In this document: positions 7,127 to 15,600 of the stretch, piece by piece
Layout: each line of letters starts with the position of its first letter
Position numbering within the stretch: the stretch's first letter is position 1
DNA from: an uncultured bacterium
Lineage (GTDB): Bacteria; Acidobacteriota; Aminicenantia; Aminicenantales; CALLJL01
NCBI GenBank assembly: GCA_938092135.1
Contig: CALLJL010000019.1
Coordinates: forward strand, 91,211-124,883
Length of the DNA: 33,673 bases
Direction of reading: 5' to 3'
Position numbers and translations under genes: made by a program
The notes under the pieces: generated by a model
Seen by the model: only the letters and a program-made list of their open reading frames with translations
The model's database searches: none
Told to the model about the DNA's origin: nothing

Positions 7127-9244
7127 ATGAAGAATAATGATTTGAAATTGATTTTAAATCCAAGATCAGTGGCCGTTATTGGCGCCTCAGCGCGAGAAGA
7201 CAGTGTTGGTCGAGCTGTTTTCGCTAACATTCTTTTTAGTGGATATAAGGGAATCGTCTATCCCGTAAATCCCAGGTTTAAGAGCATCCTTGGCGTTCGC
7301 ACCTATCCCTCAATCCTCGATATTCCCGATGAAGTTGACCTGGCCATCGTTATTGTTCCCAATATCACCGTCAGAAAAGTTATTGAAGAATGTGGAGCCA
7401 AAGGGGTTAAGGGAGCTGTAGTCATAACTGCTGGTTTTAGAGAAATAGGGGCTGAAGGCGCCAGACTTGAAAAAGAAATGATGGAGGTAGCCCGTAAATA
7501 CAATATTTCCATCATCGGACCCAACTGCGTCGGGATAATAAATACCGATCCCCAGGTTTCTCTCAATGCTACCTTCGCCCGGCCTTTTATACCCCGGCCC
7601 GGTCATATCGCCTTTATCTCCCAGAGCGGTGCTTTCGGTGTGGCCGCTCTGGAATATGCCCGAAAAAGGGATATCCGGCTTTCAAAATTTATTTCTGTTG
7701 GTAATAAAGCCGATGTCAATGAAAATACTCTCCTTCCCGCCCTCAGGGATGACGAGCAAACGAAAGTCATCCTGCTTTATCTTGAAGACTTGGTCAATCC
7801 AGCTGAATTTATGGAACTTAGCCGGGAAATAGGCGAAAAAAAACCAATTCTGGCGATTAAATCAGGGAGAACATCAGCTGGAGCCAAGGCAGCTTCATCT
7901 CATACAGGTGCCCTGGCTGGTTCCGATGAAATTTACAATGCCTTTTTCACTCAGGCTGGAGTCATTCGGGTCGAAAGCCTCGAAGAACTTTTTGATTGTG
8001 GCCTGGCTTTTGCGACTCAACCTCCTCCGAAATCAAACCGGGTCGCCATCATTACTAATGCTGGAGGGCCAGGAATTGTGGCCACAGACACTATCATCCG
8101 CCAAGGAGCCCGCCTTGCCACTCTTGATGAAAGAACCAAGGAAAGACTGGCTCGAGTGCTTCCACCCACAGCCGCTTTAGACAATCCTGTTGATCTTATC
8201 GGCGATGCTAAGGAAGAAAGATATGAATTAGCTATGAGAATTGTCCTGGAGGACGATGGGGTTGATGGTGCGGTCATAATCTGCACGCCTACGGTTTTCA
8301 CTAACCTTGAGGCGATTGCTCAAACTATTCGCGATACTGTGCCTCGCTATGGAAAACCGGTTACCGTTTGCTTTATGGGCACAGAAGATGTAGAAAAGGC
8401 GGCTAAGATTTTGGAAGAGCCGGGAATTCCCCACTATGTCTTTCCTGAAATTGCTGCCAAGGTCATGGCCAGGCTAACCCAGTATGGGTGGTGGGTCAAA
8501 AGGCCTTTAACTGGAATCAAAAAGTTTGAGGATGTGGATAAGAAAAAAGTTGAGGTCCTTCTAAAGAAGGCTAAAGAGGAAGGAAGAAAATTTCTTCCCG
8601 AACCAGAATCATATGCTTTGCTTCAGGCCTATGGATTTCCCTTAGCGCCTTTTGCCCTAGTCAAAACAGAAGAGGAATGTCTTAAGGAAGCCGAAAGGAT
8701 TGGCTTTCCAGTGGTTCTTAAAGTTGTTTCCCCTCAGATTCTCCATAAAATTGATGTCGGCGGGGTAAGACTGAATATCGAAAATAAGGACGAGCTTCTC
8801 AGGGCTTATCGGGAGATGTTGGCGACTATTGAACAAAAAATTCCCCAGGCTGAAATTTGGGGCGTTTTAATTCAGAAAATGATCAAAGGCGGTAAGGAGA
8901 CTATTTTGGGACTTAAGCGGGATCCTCTCTTCGGTCCAGTCATCATGTTTGGCTTGGGTGGCGTTTATGTCGAAGCCACTCGAGATGTTTCCTTCCGCAT
9001 TGCTCCTTTGAGAGAATTGACTGCGGCCAGAATGATTAGAGAAATCAGAGGCTACCGCATCCTTGAAGGCTTTAGGGGGGAAGAAAGATCTGATGTGGAA
9101 AAAATTGAAGAATGTTTAAAGCGCCTTTCTCAGCTGGCCATAGATTTTCCTGAAATTGAGGAACTCGATATTAACCCACTTATTGTTCTAAATCAGGGTA
9201 TGGGAGCTTTAGTAGTCGATGCTCGCATTCTCCTTACTGCTTAG
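7127..9244 (+). CDS. Acetate-CoA ligase (ADP-forming), fused alpha-beta subunits
   Basis: This 705-residue protein catalyses acyl-CoA + ADP + Pi to acid + ATP + CoA, the substrate-level phosphorylation step of peptide and sugar fermentation. The order is a CoA-binding Rossmann domain (SVAVIGASARE), succinyl-CoA-synthetase-like flavodoxin domains with SQSGAFG and the phospho-accepting H259 in SSHTGALAG, then TNAGGPG. The ATP-grasp beta part spans about residues 480-705 (FPVVLKVVSP, MIKGGKETILG, GLGGVYVEA, LDINPL). The two subunits are separate in some archaea and fused here, as is common in bacteria and some archaea. Acetyl- versus branched- or aryl-acyl preference cannot be told. No strong Shine-Dalgarno precedes the ATG; the start is chosen because the CoA-binding domain begins at once. 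Confidence 0.93.
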   Translation: MKNNDLKLILNPRSVAVIGASAREDSVGRAVFANILFSGYKGIVYPVNPRFKSILGVRTYPSILDIPDEVDLAIVIVPNITVRKVIEECGAKGVKGAVVITAGFREIGAEGARLEKEMMEVARKYNISIIGPNCVGIINTDPQVSLNATFARPFIPRPGHIAFISQSGAFGVAALEYARKRDIRLSKFISVGNKADVNENTLLPALRDDEQTKVILLYLEDLVNPAEFMELSREIGEKKPILAIKSGRTSAGAKAASSHTGALAGSDEIYNAFFTQAGVIRVESLEELFDCGLAFATQPPPKSNRVAIITNAGGPGIVATDTIIRQGARLATLDERTKERLARVLPPTAALDNPVDLIGDAKEERYELAMRIVLEDDGVDGAVIICTPTVFTNLEAIAQTIRDTVPRYGKPVTVCFMGTEDVEKAAKILEEPGIPHYVFPEIAAKVMARLTQYGWWVKRPLTGIKKFEDVDKKKVEVLLKKAKEEGRKFLPEPESYALLQAYGFPLAPFALVKTEEECLKEAERIGFPVVLKVVSPQILHKIDVGGVRLNIENKDELLRAYREMLATIEQKIPQAEIWGVLIQKMIKGGKETILGLKRDPLFGPVIMFGLGGVYVEATRDVSFRIAPLRELTAARMIREIRGYRILEGFRGEERSDVEKIEECLKRLSQLAIDFPEIEELDINPLIVLNQGMGALVVDARILLTA

Positions 9245-9542
9245 AAATTTAAATTAAATCGCTCTTTAAAATTAAAGAAAAGAACTTAATAAATTTTTTA
9301 TTTTTGCTATTTAAAGAGAGAAAACTTTATCTACAAGATTATTATCTTAATTTAAAAATTTCTAGCTTTCCCAACTTAAGATTTATACCCTTTCATTAAA
9401 TTCTGCCCTAAATGTTTACTTTGCTATTTCTTTATTTGCTCGGAGCATTAGATCATATCTTAAATGTCTATTTGCGCTTTTTGATCTTAGACTAAAAGTT
9501 TATATCCCCAATTTTTGTTCAAAAAATGTTTGTGTCCCCATT
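9245..9542. other. Intergenic AT-rich region with inverted repeat and GGGGACAC boxes
   Basis: No gene is visible between two convergent genes. CTCTTTAAA (9262-9270) and TTTAAAGAG (9310-9318) form a 9-nt inverted repeat with a 39-nt loop, not a classical terminator. The right end carries a degenerate box (GTTTATATCCCC, 9498-9509) and a good GGGGACACAAAC box on the minus strand. Confidence 0.5.
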
Positions 9543-9546
9543 TTAG
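9526..9546 (-). repeat. GGGGACACAAAC box abutting the peptidase stop codon
   Basis: On the minus strand the peptidase TAA stop runs straight into AAATGGGGACACAAACAT. The same TAA-plus-box arrangement follows the RRM gene at 19294. A degenerate tandem partner lies at 9498-9516. Confidence 0.65.
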
Positions 9547-11483
9547 TAGAGGGTGAGGAAAGCGGGCTGGCTTTCGCAACCTTCAGGACTGACCGCCACC
9601 AGAATATAATTATAAACTCTGTCCCGAACACATTGCCGATGCCAGAATTCGGTGCGATCAGGACCGAGCTCGGCTAGAAGTTTTTCGCTTGTCCCTTCTA
9701 AAAGATAGATCCGATATTTATTAATCATTCCGGGAAGATTTAAAGGATTGGGCTTCCATTTCAGAATGTTCACGTATTCTCTCTGTAAAAGGGACCGATT
9801 CTCCATTCTTTCGCCTGAGAAGTTAAGAGGTCGAGCCAGAACTTTGGTTTTAAACGTCATTTCCATTCCAGCCTGGCCAATCTCATAAATAGAAATATAT
9901 CTTGATTTTTTGTGCCCTTGGGTGTTGCGGAAAATAATATTTTCAGTATCATCGCCGTAAGAAAGTTGAATATAAGCTCCAGCAGGCTGGGCATCGGGAT
10001 AGAAATTCTCAATTTTTAGGTGACCAAAGTCAGAGGCCCAGGCATGTTTTCCCCAGAGTTGGCTTAGAGGGAAAAGGGAAGTAATCGTTGGATCCAACTC
10101 AGGCGAAATGGCCTCGACTCCATAAAAAGGATAACTGGGCAGACAAGCGGCTGGAGAATATCTTTCATCAACATGGGTTATTATGAGACCGCTTCTTCTT
10201 GCGGGCATGTTTTCAAAGAGAAGATGAGCTCCATTGATCCTGTTTTCAATTAAGAGATATTCAAAGGGAAAGGAGCTTCCAAAATTAAAGTCAATGGGAA
10301 TTCGATAAAGGCGGGGGGAAGCTGTCGAATCTAAAGCTAGAGCGCTGATATTGAAGGAGCCACTCGAGTTAATATCCACAGGTTCAACCCAGCCATAAAC
10401 CTTCCACTTTATATACCCACTAAAGCTTATCCTTGGGTCAGAATAACCCATAATACAGTACATCCCCATTGGCCGATGATGAAAGGAGCTATAATCATAA
10501 AGATCGGGCGCGCCGGTAACATGGCCATATTCATGGCAGAAAACACCCACATCCTTATTTTCAGTTCCATTGGAATTGCGCTCATTCACGGCAATTCTTG
10601 ACCTTACCCGAATACCATATTTATTTAGATTCATGCTGCTCATGTGGGGCCAGAAAAAGGAACCCCAGGTCTCTCTGGTTCCAGCCCAAATTATGGCTAT
10701 ATCGAGATCTCCATTATTGGCTACGCTATTAAAATCGAAATAAGGATCCATGGCTTTGATCTGATCGAGAGCATGTTCTACAATCCGCGTCCAGCTATTA
10801 ATGGATTTATAATAAGAGGCCGTTTGAGGAAGAGTCACCCAGCGGGGATAGGCTGAACCTACAGGCCAAAAAAGCCCGCCTGAATTAGCCTTAAAATAGT
10901 TTGTCAAACTGACCATCCCGTCTTCCTCGGCAAAAACGCGGGCAGCAAAATCAAGGGGATTATAAAGTCCCTTTGACCAGCCAGTGGGCGGAGAAGCTTC
11001 AGGCTGGAATTCAACGGCAATAATAAAAAATTTTCTTATCCCTGTCAGAGCCGCGGGGCCTAGGCCAGTCGGCGAAGCCCTTTCAGCGGCGATATTTTCA
11101 TGGAAGATTTCAGGTTGAAGGAGTTTCATTTCCTGAATAACCCAGAAACGGTCGGAAAGATGTTTTTTAATCCCACGCTGGCGAAGAAGGGCTTCTGTAA
11201 CTCGGCCAACAATCAAACCCGAAGGAACAAGTCGCCGCCCTTCAAGAACAGCATATTCTATCCACCCTGTCCTTTCATTTCGGATTATGGTATAGCCTTC
11301 AGCTGTTTCCACCCGGCGGTGATACTCATCCCCATAGATAAAAGCGATAACCACGGACCCATCGGGCTGGCGAAGCTCAATTCTCTCTCCCCAGACAGGA
11401 TGTCCATAAATACTCCCAGCCCACAAAACAAAAATGGGGACACAAACTATTTTTTTCAGAACCTGTTTCTTCTCCTTTCCCAT
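9543..11483 (-). CDS. Secreted M6 family metallopeptidase
   Basis: This 646-residue zinc protease resembles the immune-inhibitor-A/M6 family. HEYGH at residues 317-321 gives the HExxH zinc site, followed by GAPDLYD with D327 as probable third ligand. An N-terminal signal peptide (residues 1-27, ending near SIYG) and a prodomain-like region to about residue 145 precede the catalytic domain. The C-terminal 100 residues look like a fibronectin-type-III-like module (NILKWKPNPLNLPGMINKYRIY). It probably degrades extracellular protein. The ribosome-binding site AGGAGG sits 7 nt before ATG 11483. The gene is bracketed by GGGGACAC boxes: one at its stop, one inside the signal-peptide codons (residues 10-18, KKIVCVPIF) and one just upstream of the ribosome-binding site. 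Confidence 0.85.
   Translation of the reverse strand: MGKEKKQVLKKIVCVPIFVLWAGSIYGHPVWGERIELRQPDGSVVIAFIYGDEYHRRVETAEGYTIIRNERTGWIEYAVLEGRRLVPSGLIVGRVTEALLRQRGIKKHLSDRFWVIQEMKLLQPEIFHENIAAERASPTGLGPAALTGIRKFFIIAVEFQPEASPPTGWSKGLYNPLDFAARVFAEEDGMVSLTNYFKANSGGLFWPVGSAYPRWVTLPQTASYYKSINSWTRIVEHALDQIKAMDPYFDFNSVANNGDLDIAIIWAGTRETWGSFFWPHMSSMNLNKYGIRVRSRIAVNERNSNGTENKDVGVFCHEYGHVTGAPDLYDYSSFHHRPMGMYCIMGYSDPRISFSGYIKWKVYGWVEPVDINSSGSFNISALALDSTASPRLYRIPIDFNFGSSFPFEYLLIENRINGAHLLFENMPARRSGLIITHVDERYSPAACLPSYPFYGVEAISPELDPTITSLFPLSQLWGKHAWASDFGHLKIENFYPDAQPAGAYIQLSYGDDTENIIFRNTQGHKKSRYISIYEIGQAGMEMTFKTKVLARPLNFSGERMENRSLLQREYVNILKWKPNPLNLPGMINKYRIYLLEGTSEKLLAELGPDRTEFWHRQCVRDRVYNYILVAVSPEGCESQPAFLTLY
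11431..11456 (+). repeat. GGGGACACAAAC box inside signal-peptide codons
   Basis: AAAATGGGGACACAAACTAT followed by T7 lies within the peptidase gene and is read on the opposite strand as KKIVCVPIF in the signal peptide. Confidence 0.65.
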
Positions 11484-11504
11484 CTTATCGCCTCCTTATT
11501 TTTT

Positions 11505-11529
11505 AAAATGGGGACACATACTTTTTTTT
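11505..11529 (+). repeat. GGGGACACATAC box upstream of the peptidase
   Basis: AAAATGGGGACACATAC followed by T8 lies just upstream of the peptidase ribosome-binding site. It is a direct repeat of the copy at 11431 and inverted relative to the copy at the gene's stop (9526). Confidence 0.65.
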
Positions 11530-12050
11530 AATTTTCTTTTTCCTTTTTTCTTAGGGTTGATCTTCTATTTCCCTCCAATTAATTTCACGAAAAGCTGAAT
11601 TTCCCTCCCTCAAACCAATTTTCTTTCCCTTTTTCTTTATCTTTTTTATCTTTATTTTCTTCCTTTTCTTCTCTTTATTTTGGCCCATTTTTCTTAATCT
11701 TTCTTTCTTCTCCTTTTTCCTTGCTTATTGCCCTCCCCTATTCTTCCATTTTGCTTTTCTATTTTTTCAAATTTTCTCCTAAGAATCTACTCCTTCTTAA
11801 GGAACAGTTCTTTCCTTGATTCTCTTTTATACTCTTGAACTTCTTTTAGTCCAAGCTCCTTTTCTTTTGTTTAGCTTTTTTATTTAACTTTTTTATAGTC
11901 AAAATACTTAGCATCTCTTTAGGGCCTCTCGCTCTCAAATTTTCTTCACCCCAATTTCTAACCTTCTATTATATCTTCCACCTTAATCCATGGCTTAAAT
12001 CCTGCTCTTAAATTTGTTATAAACCCAAGCAATATTCCCTAATAAATCAA
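11530..12050. other. Pyrimidine-rich non-coding tract in a divergent intergenic region
   Basis: From about 11520 to 11900 the plus strand is almost entirely C and T (runs such as TTTCTTTCTTCTCCTTTTTCC), with no gene. The rest, to 12050, is AT-rich. It is the upstream region of the minus-strand peptidase, so that strand is purine-rich. It could be a decayed spacer, a leader or a non-B-DNA-forming tract; no open frame supports a coding relic. Confidence 0.6.
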
Positions 12051-12051
12051 T

Positions 12052-12080
12052 TTGACAAGTATGGCCCATTTTTTTATTAA
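12052..12080 (+). promoter_or_regulatory. Sigma70-type promoter of the sensor operon
   Basis: TTGACA (12052-12057), a 17-nt spacer and TATTAA (12075-12080) lie about 127 nt upstream of the sensor kinase start. The predicted leader of about 120 nt contains AAAGGAG at 12143 that is too far from the start to serve as its ribosome-binding site. Confidence 0.5.
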
Positions 12081-12206
12081 TTTAGTTAGATAGTTGGAAT
12101 TATAAATTTTATTTTCGCCCGCAATTTTAAATTTTTCCAAAAAAGGAGAATTTCTGGTTTTTAAAAAATTTTTAATTCCCATTTATCAAAATCATGGTCA
12201 ATACTG

Positions 12207-13628
12207 ATGGCCTCCTTTCAATCTAAGAGAAAAGGCCCGCCTCAGACCAACTGGCAACAGGGAGAAATAATTCTTCATGCTTTGACTTCGGCGGTAACAT
12301 ATTTATCCCCCGATCGCCGCATTCTCTGGATGAATCAGCGAGGGCTTAAATACCTTGATTTAACGTCCGAGGAAATTCGTGGGGTCCCCTGCTATGAAAT
12401 CTGGCAGAAGCGCCTGACCCCCTGTCCTATTTGTCCCCTCCAGGAAGTTTTTCAAACTGGCCAGACTAGGGAAGCCGAATTGGCAACCGCCGATGGCCGA
12501 ATTTGGAATGTCCGAGCCCATCCAGTTTTTGATGAAAATGGTGAGATAACAGGGATCGTTGAGGTTCGCCATGATATTACCGAAAGGAAAAAAATGGAGC
12601 TCGCCTGGAGGGAAAGCGAGGAACGTTTTCGGGCTATCTTTGAACGTTCTCTTCTCTGCGTTTACATCCATGATCTTAGTGGCCGGTTTTTAGCGGTCAA
12701 TGAAACTTTCCTTCATCTTCTCGGATATTCCCGAGAAGAGCTTCTTTCTCTTACCTGGACGTCTCTTCTTGATGAAAAACAGCTTCCGCTCGCTTTTAAA
12801 ATTCTCAATGAACTTCTCCAAACAGGACGGCAAAAAGAACCCTGTGAGTTTAGATTACGCCGCAAAGATGGCCAGAAAATTTGGGTAGAGGCTGAAGCCT
12901 GCCTCATCCCCCGCCCTGAACAATTGCCCCTGATTCTCGTCGTTGCCCACGATATCAGCCAGCGCAAGGAAATGGAGCAGAAGCTTTTAGCCTCCCTTGA
13001 GGAAAAGGAAATCCTTTTGCGGGAAATTCATCATCGGGTCAAAAATAATCTCCAAGTTATTTCCTCGCTTCTCGATTTAAGAGCCATGCGGACCGAGGAT
13101 GAAAGATTGCGCGAATTGTGTCAGGATGCTCGCTCTAAAATTCAAACTATGGCTCTTATCCATACCCATATTTATCAAAGTGGCGAATTTACTCGCATCG
13201 CCCTAAAAAATTACCTCCATGACCTTATCCATTATTTAGCCCAAATTCATTCTGATCGAAGAAAGTCAGTTTCCGTGGAAATTAAGGGAGAAGAAATCTA
13301 CCTCTCAGTCAACCAGGCCATGCCTTTGGCCTTGGTGATTAATGAAGCCATCGCCAATGCCTACAAGCATGCTTTTCCCGAAAATTATTCAAATTATTCT
13401 GGCCGAATTTCCATTGATCTCCGAAAAAGCGGCGAGAATTCAATTAGTCTTCGAATCAAGGATAATGGAGTTGGCTTACCTTCAGGCTTAAATTTTGAAC
13501 AATCGACGACTTTAGGCTGGAAATTGATGCGCCATTTAGTGACCGATCAATTGAAAGGTCGCCTTGAAATAACCAGCAATGGAGGCACTGAGGTTAGAAT
13601 CGAATTTCCTTTGTCGAAAGAGGTTTAA
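12207..13628 (+). CDS. PAS-PAS sensor histidine kinase (HisKA_2 type)
   Basis: A 473-residue, apparently soluble kinase: no membrane segment is seen. PAS-1 (about residues 25-128) contains C62, C73 and C76 in PCYEIW…PCPICP, a pattern suggestive of metal or redox sensing. PAS-2 spans about 137-257. The dimerisation/phosphotransfer helix reads EIHHRVKNNLQVISSLLDLR (H275/H276), typical of the HisKA_2 (HWE-related) family. The ATPase domain has the N box NEAIANAYKHAFP, DNGVGLP and TLGWKLMRHLV. It is followed immediately by a receiver-containing sensor that is its probable phosphorylation target. ATG 12207 lacks a clear Shine-Dalgarno; an upstream ATG at 12194 is out of frame. Confidence 0.9.
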   Translation: MASFQSKRKGPPQTNWQQGEIILHALTSAVTYLSPDRRILWMNQRGLKYLDLTSEEIRGVPCYEIWQKRLTPCPICPLQEVFQTGQTREAELATADGRIWNVRAHPVFDENGEITGIVEVRHDITERKKMELAWRESEERFRAIFERSLLCVYIHDLSGRFLAVNETFLHLLGYSREELLSLTWTSLLDEKQLPLAFKILNELLQTGRQKEPCEFRLRRKDGQKIWVEAEACLIPRPEQLPLILVVAHDISQRKEMEQKLLASLEEKEILLREIHHRVKNNLQVISSLLDLRAMRTEDERLRELCQDARSKIQTMALIHTHIYQSGEFTRIALKNYLHDLIHYLAQIHSDRRKSVSVEIKGEEIYLSVNQAMPLALVINEAIANAYKHAFPENYSNYSGRISIDLRKSGENSISLRIKDNGVGLPSGLNFEQSTTLGWKLMRHLVTDQLKGRLEITSNGGTEVRIEFPLSKEV

Positions 13629-15014
13629 ATGGCTAAGATTCTTGTCGTTGATGATGAAGCCACCATTACTACCCATCTGGAAGAAAAGTTGCAGATGATG
13701 GGATATGAAGTCGTTGGTCGGGCTTCCAGCGGTCCTGAGGCAGTGGCCTTAGCTCGTCAGAAACTTCCAGACCTTGTTTTAATGGATATTGTTATGGAAG
13801 GTGAATATGATGGCATTGAAGCTGCCCGCATTATCTACCAGGAACTTGAGATTCCCACTGTTTTTTTAACGGCCTATGGTGATGACTATTTTATCGCCCG
13901 AGCAAAATCGGTTCAGCCCTTGGGCTATGTTTTAAAGCCCTTCCAAGATATCGCTTTAAAGGCCGCGATTGATATCGCCCTTTTCAATCGAGAAATAATT
14001 AAAAGAATAAAAGAATCAGAAGAATTCTGGCGTCTCCTGACTGAAAAAATTGAAGAGGCTATCATCATAGCCAATGGCAATTTTATTATCTTTTTCTGGA
14101 ACAGGGGAGCTGAATTAATCTTTCGATATCCGGCCTCTAAAGCCTGTGGTCAGTCCATTCTTTCCCTTTTCTCTGAAAGCTCAAGGCCTGAGATTAGCCA
14201 GGAACTCGAGCTGGCTATAACCACGGGGAAGCCTCCTTTTCAAGGAAGATGGGTAGAAGCCGTTGGTCTGCGTGGCGACTGGAGCAAATTTCCTGTTGAA
14301 ATTCATGTAAGTCCCTTCTTTTTCCAGAATAAAACCATGTTCATCCTTTTAGCCCGAGACATTTCCGATAGAATAAAAAGTGAAAAGATTCTTAGGGCAA
14401 CTCTTCAAGAAAAAGAGCGCCTTCTCGATGAAATCAGGAAGCAAATTAAAAACAATCTCCAGGCAATCTTCAGCCTCATTGATTTTCGATTAGACCTTCT
14501 TCGCGAGGGCCAGACCTCAAGTATGCTCAGAGAAAGCCGCGATCGGATCCAGACCATCGCTTTAATGAAGGAAAAACTTGAGAAATCTCAAACTCTGGGC
14601 AAAATTGATTTTCAAAGTTATATCCATAATCTTATCTTAAGAATCATGGCCGCCTATAAGGTCGATCCCAGAGAAATCCGAGTAGAAATCGATATGCCTA
14701 TTTTAATGCTCGATGTTAAAACAGCAACTCTTTGTGGGCTTCTTATCAGCGAACTGGTAACAAATGCCATTAAATACGCTTTTCCCCATGGCCAGCCAGG
14801 GCTCATCCGCATAGAGGCCCGCCGCTTATCGCCTGAAAAATTAAGCCTCATAATTGCCGATAATGGTATTGGACTACCCCCTGAAATTAGCCTCAAATCA
14901 CCTAAAACCTTAGGATTTCAAATCGTTCGGGAACTCGTCAGTCAGCTTCAAGGAACGCTTATAGTGAAGCGTCAGAAAGGGACTAAGTTCTATCTGACTT
15001 TAAAGGCATTCTGA
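13629..15014 (+). CDS. Receiver-PAS-HATPase protein with degenerate HisKA_2 (probable pseudokinase)
   Basis: This 461-residue protein begins with a response-regulator receiver (D8-D9, phosphoacceptor D53 in VLMDIVM, T81, K103). A PAS domain follows (about 127-255), then a HisKA_2-like helix and an intact ATPase domain (ELVTNAIKYAFP, DNGIGLP, TLGFQIV). The helix reads LLDEIRKQIKNNLQAIFSLI, against LLREIHHRVKNNLQVISSLL in the preceding kinase. The phospho-accepting His-His-Arg is replaced by R270-K271-Q272, so autophosphorylation of the usual kind is not expected. Its start follows the previous stop directly (TAA ATG). It may receive phosphate from the upstream kinase and act as an allosteric output or heterodimer partner; no DNA-binding output domain exists in either protein. 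Confidence 0.88.
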   Translation: MAKILVVDDEATITTHLEEKLQMMGYEVVGRASSGPEAVALARQKLPDLVLMDIVMEGEYDGIEAARIIYQELEIPTVFLTAYGDDYFIARAKSVQPLGYVLKPFQDIALKAAIDIALFNREIIKRIKESEEFWRLLTEKIEEAIIIANGNFIIFFWNRGAELIFRYPASKACGQSILSLFSESSRPEISQELELAITTGKPPFQGRWVEAVGLRGDWSKFPVEIHVSPFFFQNKTMFILLARDISDRIKSEKILRATLQEKERLLDEIRKQIKNNLQAIFSLIDFRLDLLREGQTSSMLRESRDRIQTIALMKEKLEKSQTLGKIDFQSYIHNLILRIMAAYKVDPREIRVEIDMPILMLDVKTATLCGLLISELVTNAIKYAFPHGQPGLIRIEARRLSPEKLSLIIADNGIGLPPEISLKSPKTLGFQIVRELVSQLQGTLIVKRQKGTKFYLTLKAF

Positions 15015-15015
15015 T

Positions 15016-15354
15016 TCATTCCTTAATCCTCTCCCGCAGAATTTTTTCTACTTTTTCCTTAACAAGAAGATCAATCATTTCTTCAAAAGCCAGCATAGAA
15101 GGCGATTTTTTTTCCCGGTCTAAAAGGAAAAAATCGGCAAGGTCACAATCAAGAGCCCTGGCTAGTTTAGTCAATAGTTGCCAGGTAGGATTGCGATATT
15201 TCCCCTTTTCCAGATTGCTGAGACAGGAGGCTGGAATGCCGGCTCTTTCCGCCAGCTCATATTGGAGCATCGGCCGACCAATCTTAATCTGGCTTGGCCG
15301 GCTCATTCTCAGTCGGCGAATATTCATCCCCAATTCTTTTAGCGTAAAAGCCAT
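15016..15354 (-). CDS. XRE-family helix-turn-helix transcriptional regulator
   Basis: A 112-residue regulator with one HTH_XRE domain (about residues 8-75): YELAERAGIPASCLSNLEKG forms the helix-turn-helix and is followed by NPTWQLLTKLARALD. The C-terminal tail (MIDLLVKEKVEKILRER) is a charged helix. It ends 1 nt from the end of the convergent sensor gene. It is divergent from the [2Fe-2S]/NuoF-GltD operon, across a 246-nt spacer with promoters in both directions, so it is a candidate regulator of that operon (inferred). No Shine-Dalgarno precedes the ATG, and the promoter implies a leader of only a few nucleotides. Confidence 0.88.
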   Translation of the reverse strand: MAFTLKELGMNIRRLRMSRPSQIKIGRPMLQYELAERAGIPASCLSNLEKGKYRNPTWQLLTKLARALDCDLADFFLLDREKKSPSMLAFEEMIDLLVKEKVEKILRERIKE

Positions 15355-15366
15355 TTTTTATCTACC

Positions 15367-15396
15367 ATTATAAAAAAATAATCCTTACATTGCCAA
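15367..15396 (-). promoter_or_regulatory. Sigma70-type promoter of the XRE regulator
   Basis: On the minus strand TTGGCA (15391-15396), an 18-nt spacer and a perfect TATAAT (15367-15372). Transcription would begin about 6 nt before the ATG at 15354, giving a nearly leaderless mRNA, as for lexA. Confidence 0.6.
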
Positions 15397-15547
15397 CTTT
15401 TTTACCAGAAATTTTACTTCGAAAGGACAAAAGATAAAAAAAATATTGGCCTAAAAAAAGAGAAAAATAAGAAAAAAAGAAAAAATTAACTATTCTCGAA
15501 AAAAGATAAAAAATTTGGTGTAAATTTAATTTTTTTAAAAAAATTAT

Positions 15548-15576
15548 TTGACAAATTAATTTTATCGAATTAAATT
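15548..15576 (+). promoter_or_regulatory. Sigma70-type promoter of the [2Fe-2S]/NuoF-GltD operon
   Basis: TTGACA (15548-15553), a 17-nt spacer and TAAATT (15571-15576). An overlapping perfect TATAAT at 15576-15581 has a 22-nt spacer and is less likely. The ribosome-binding site AAAGGAGGGG follows at 15589-15598. Confidence 0.5.
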
Positions 15577-15600
15577 ATAATTGTAAATAAAGGAGGGGAA

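Noticed and set aside
9262..9318. Inverted repeat CTCTTTAAA/TTTAAAGAG as a terminator
   Set aside because: A 39-nt loop, an AT-only stem and no following T tract make an intrinsic terminator unlikely.
11100..11531. 143-codon plus-strand frame
   Set aside because: Opposite the M6 peptidase N-terminus; no recognisable protein features.
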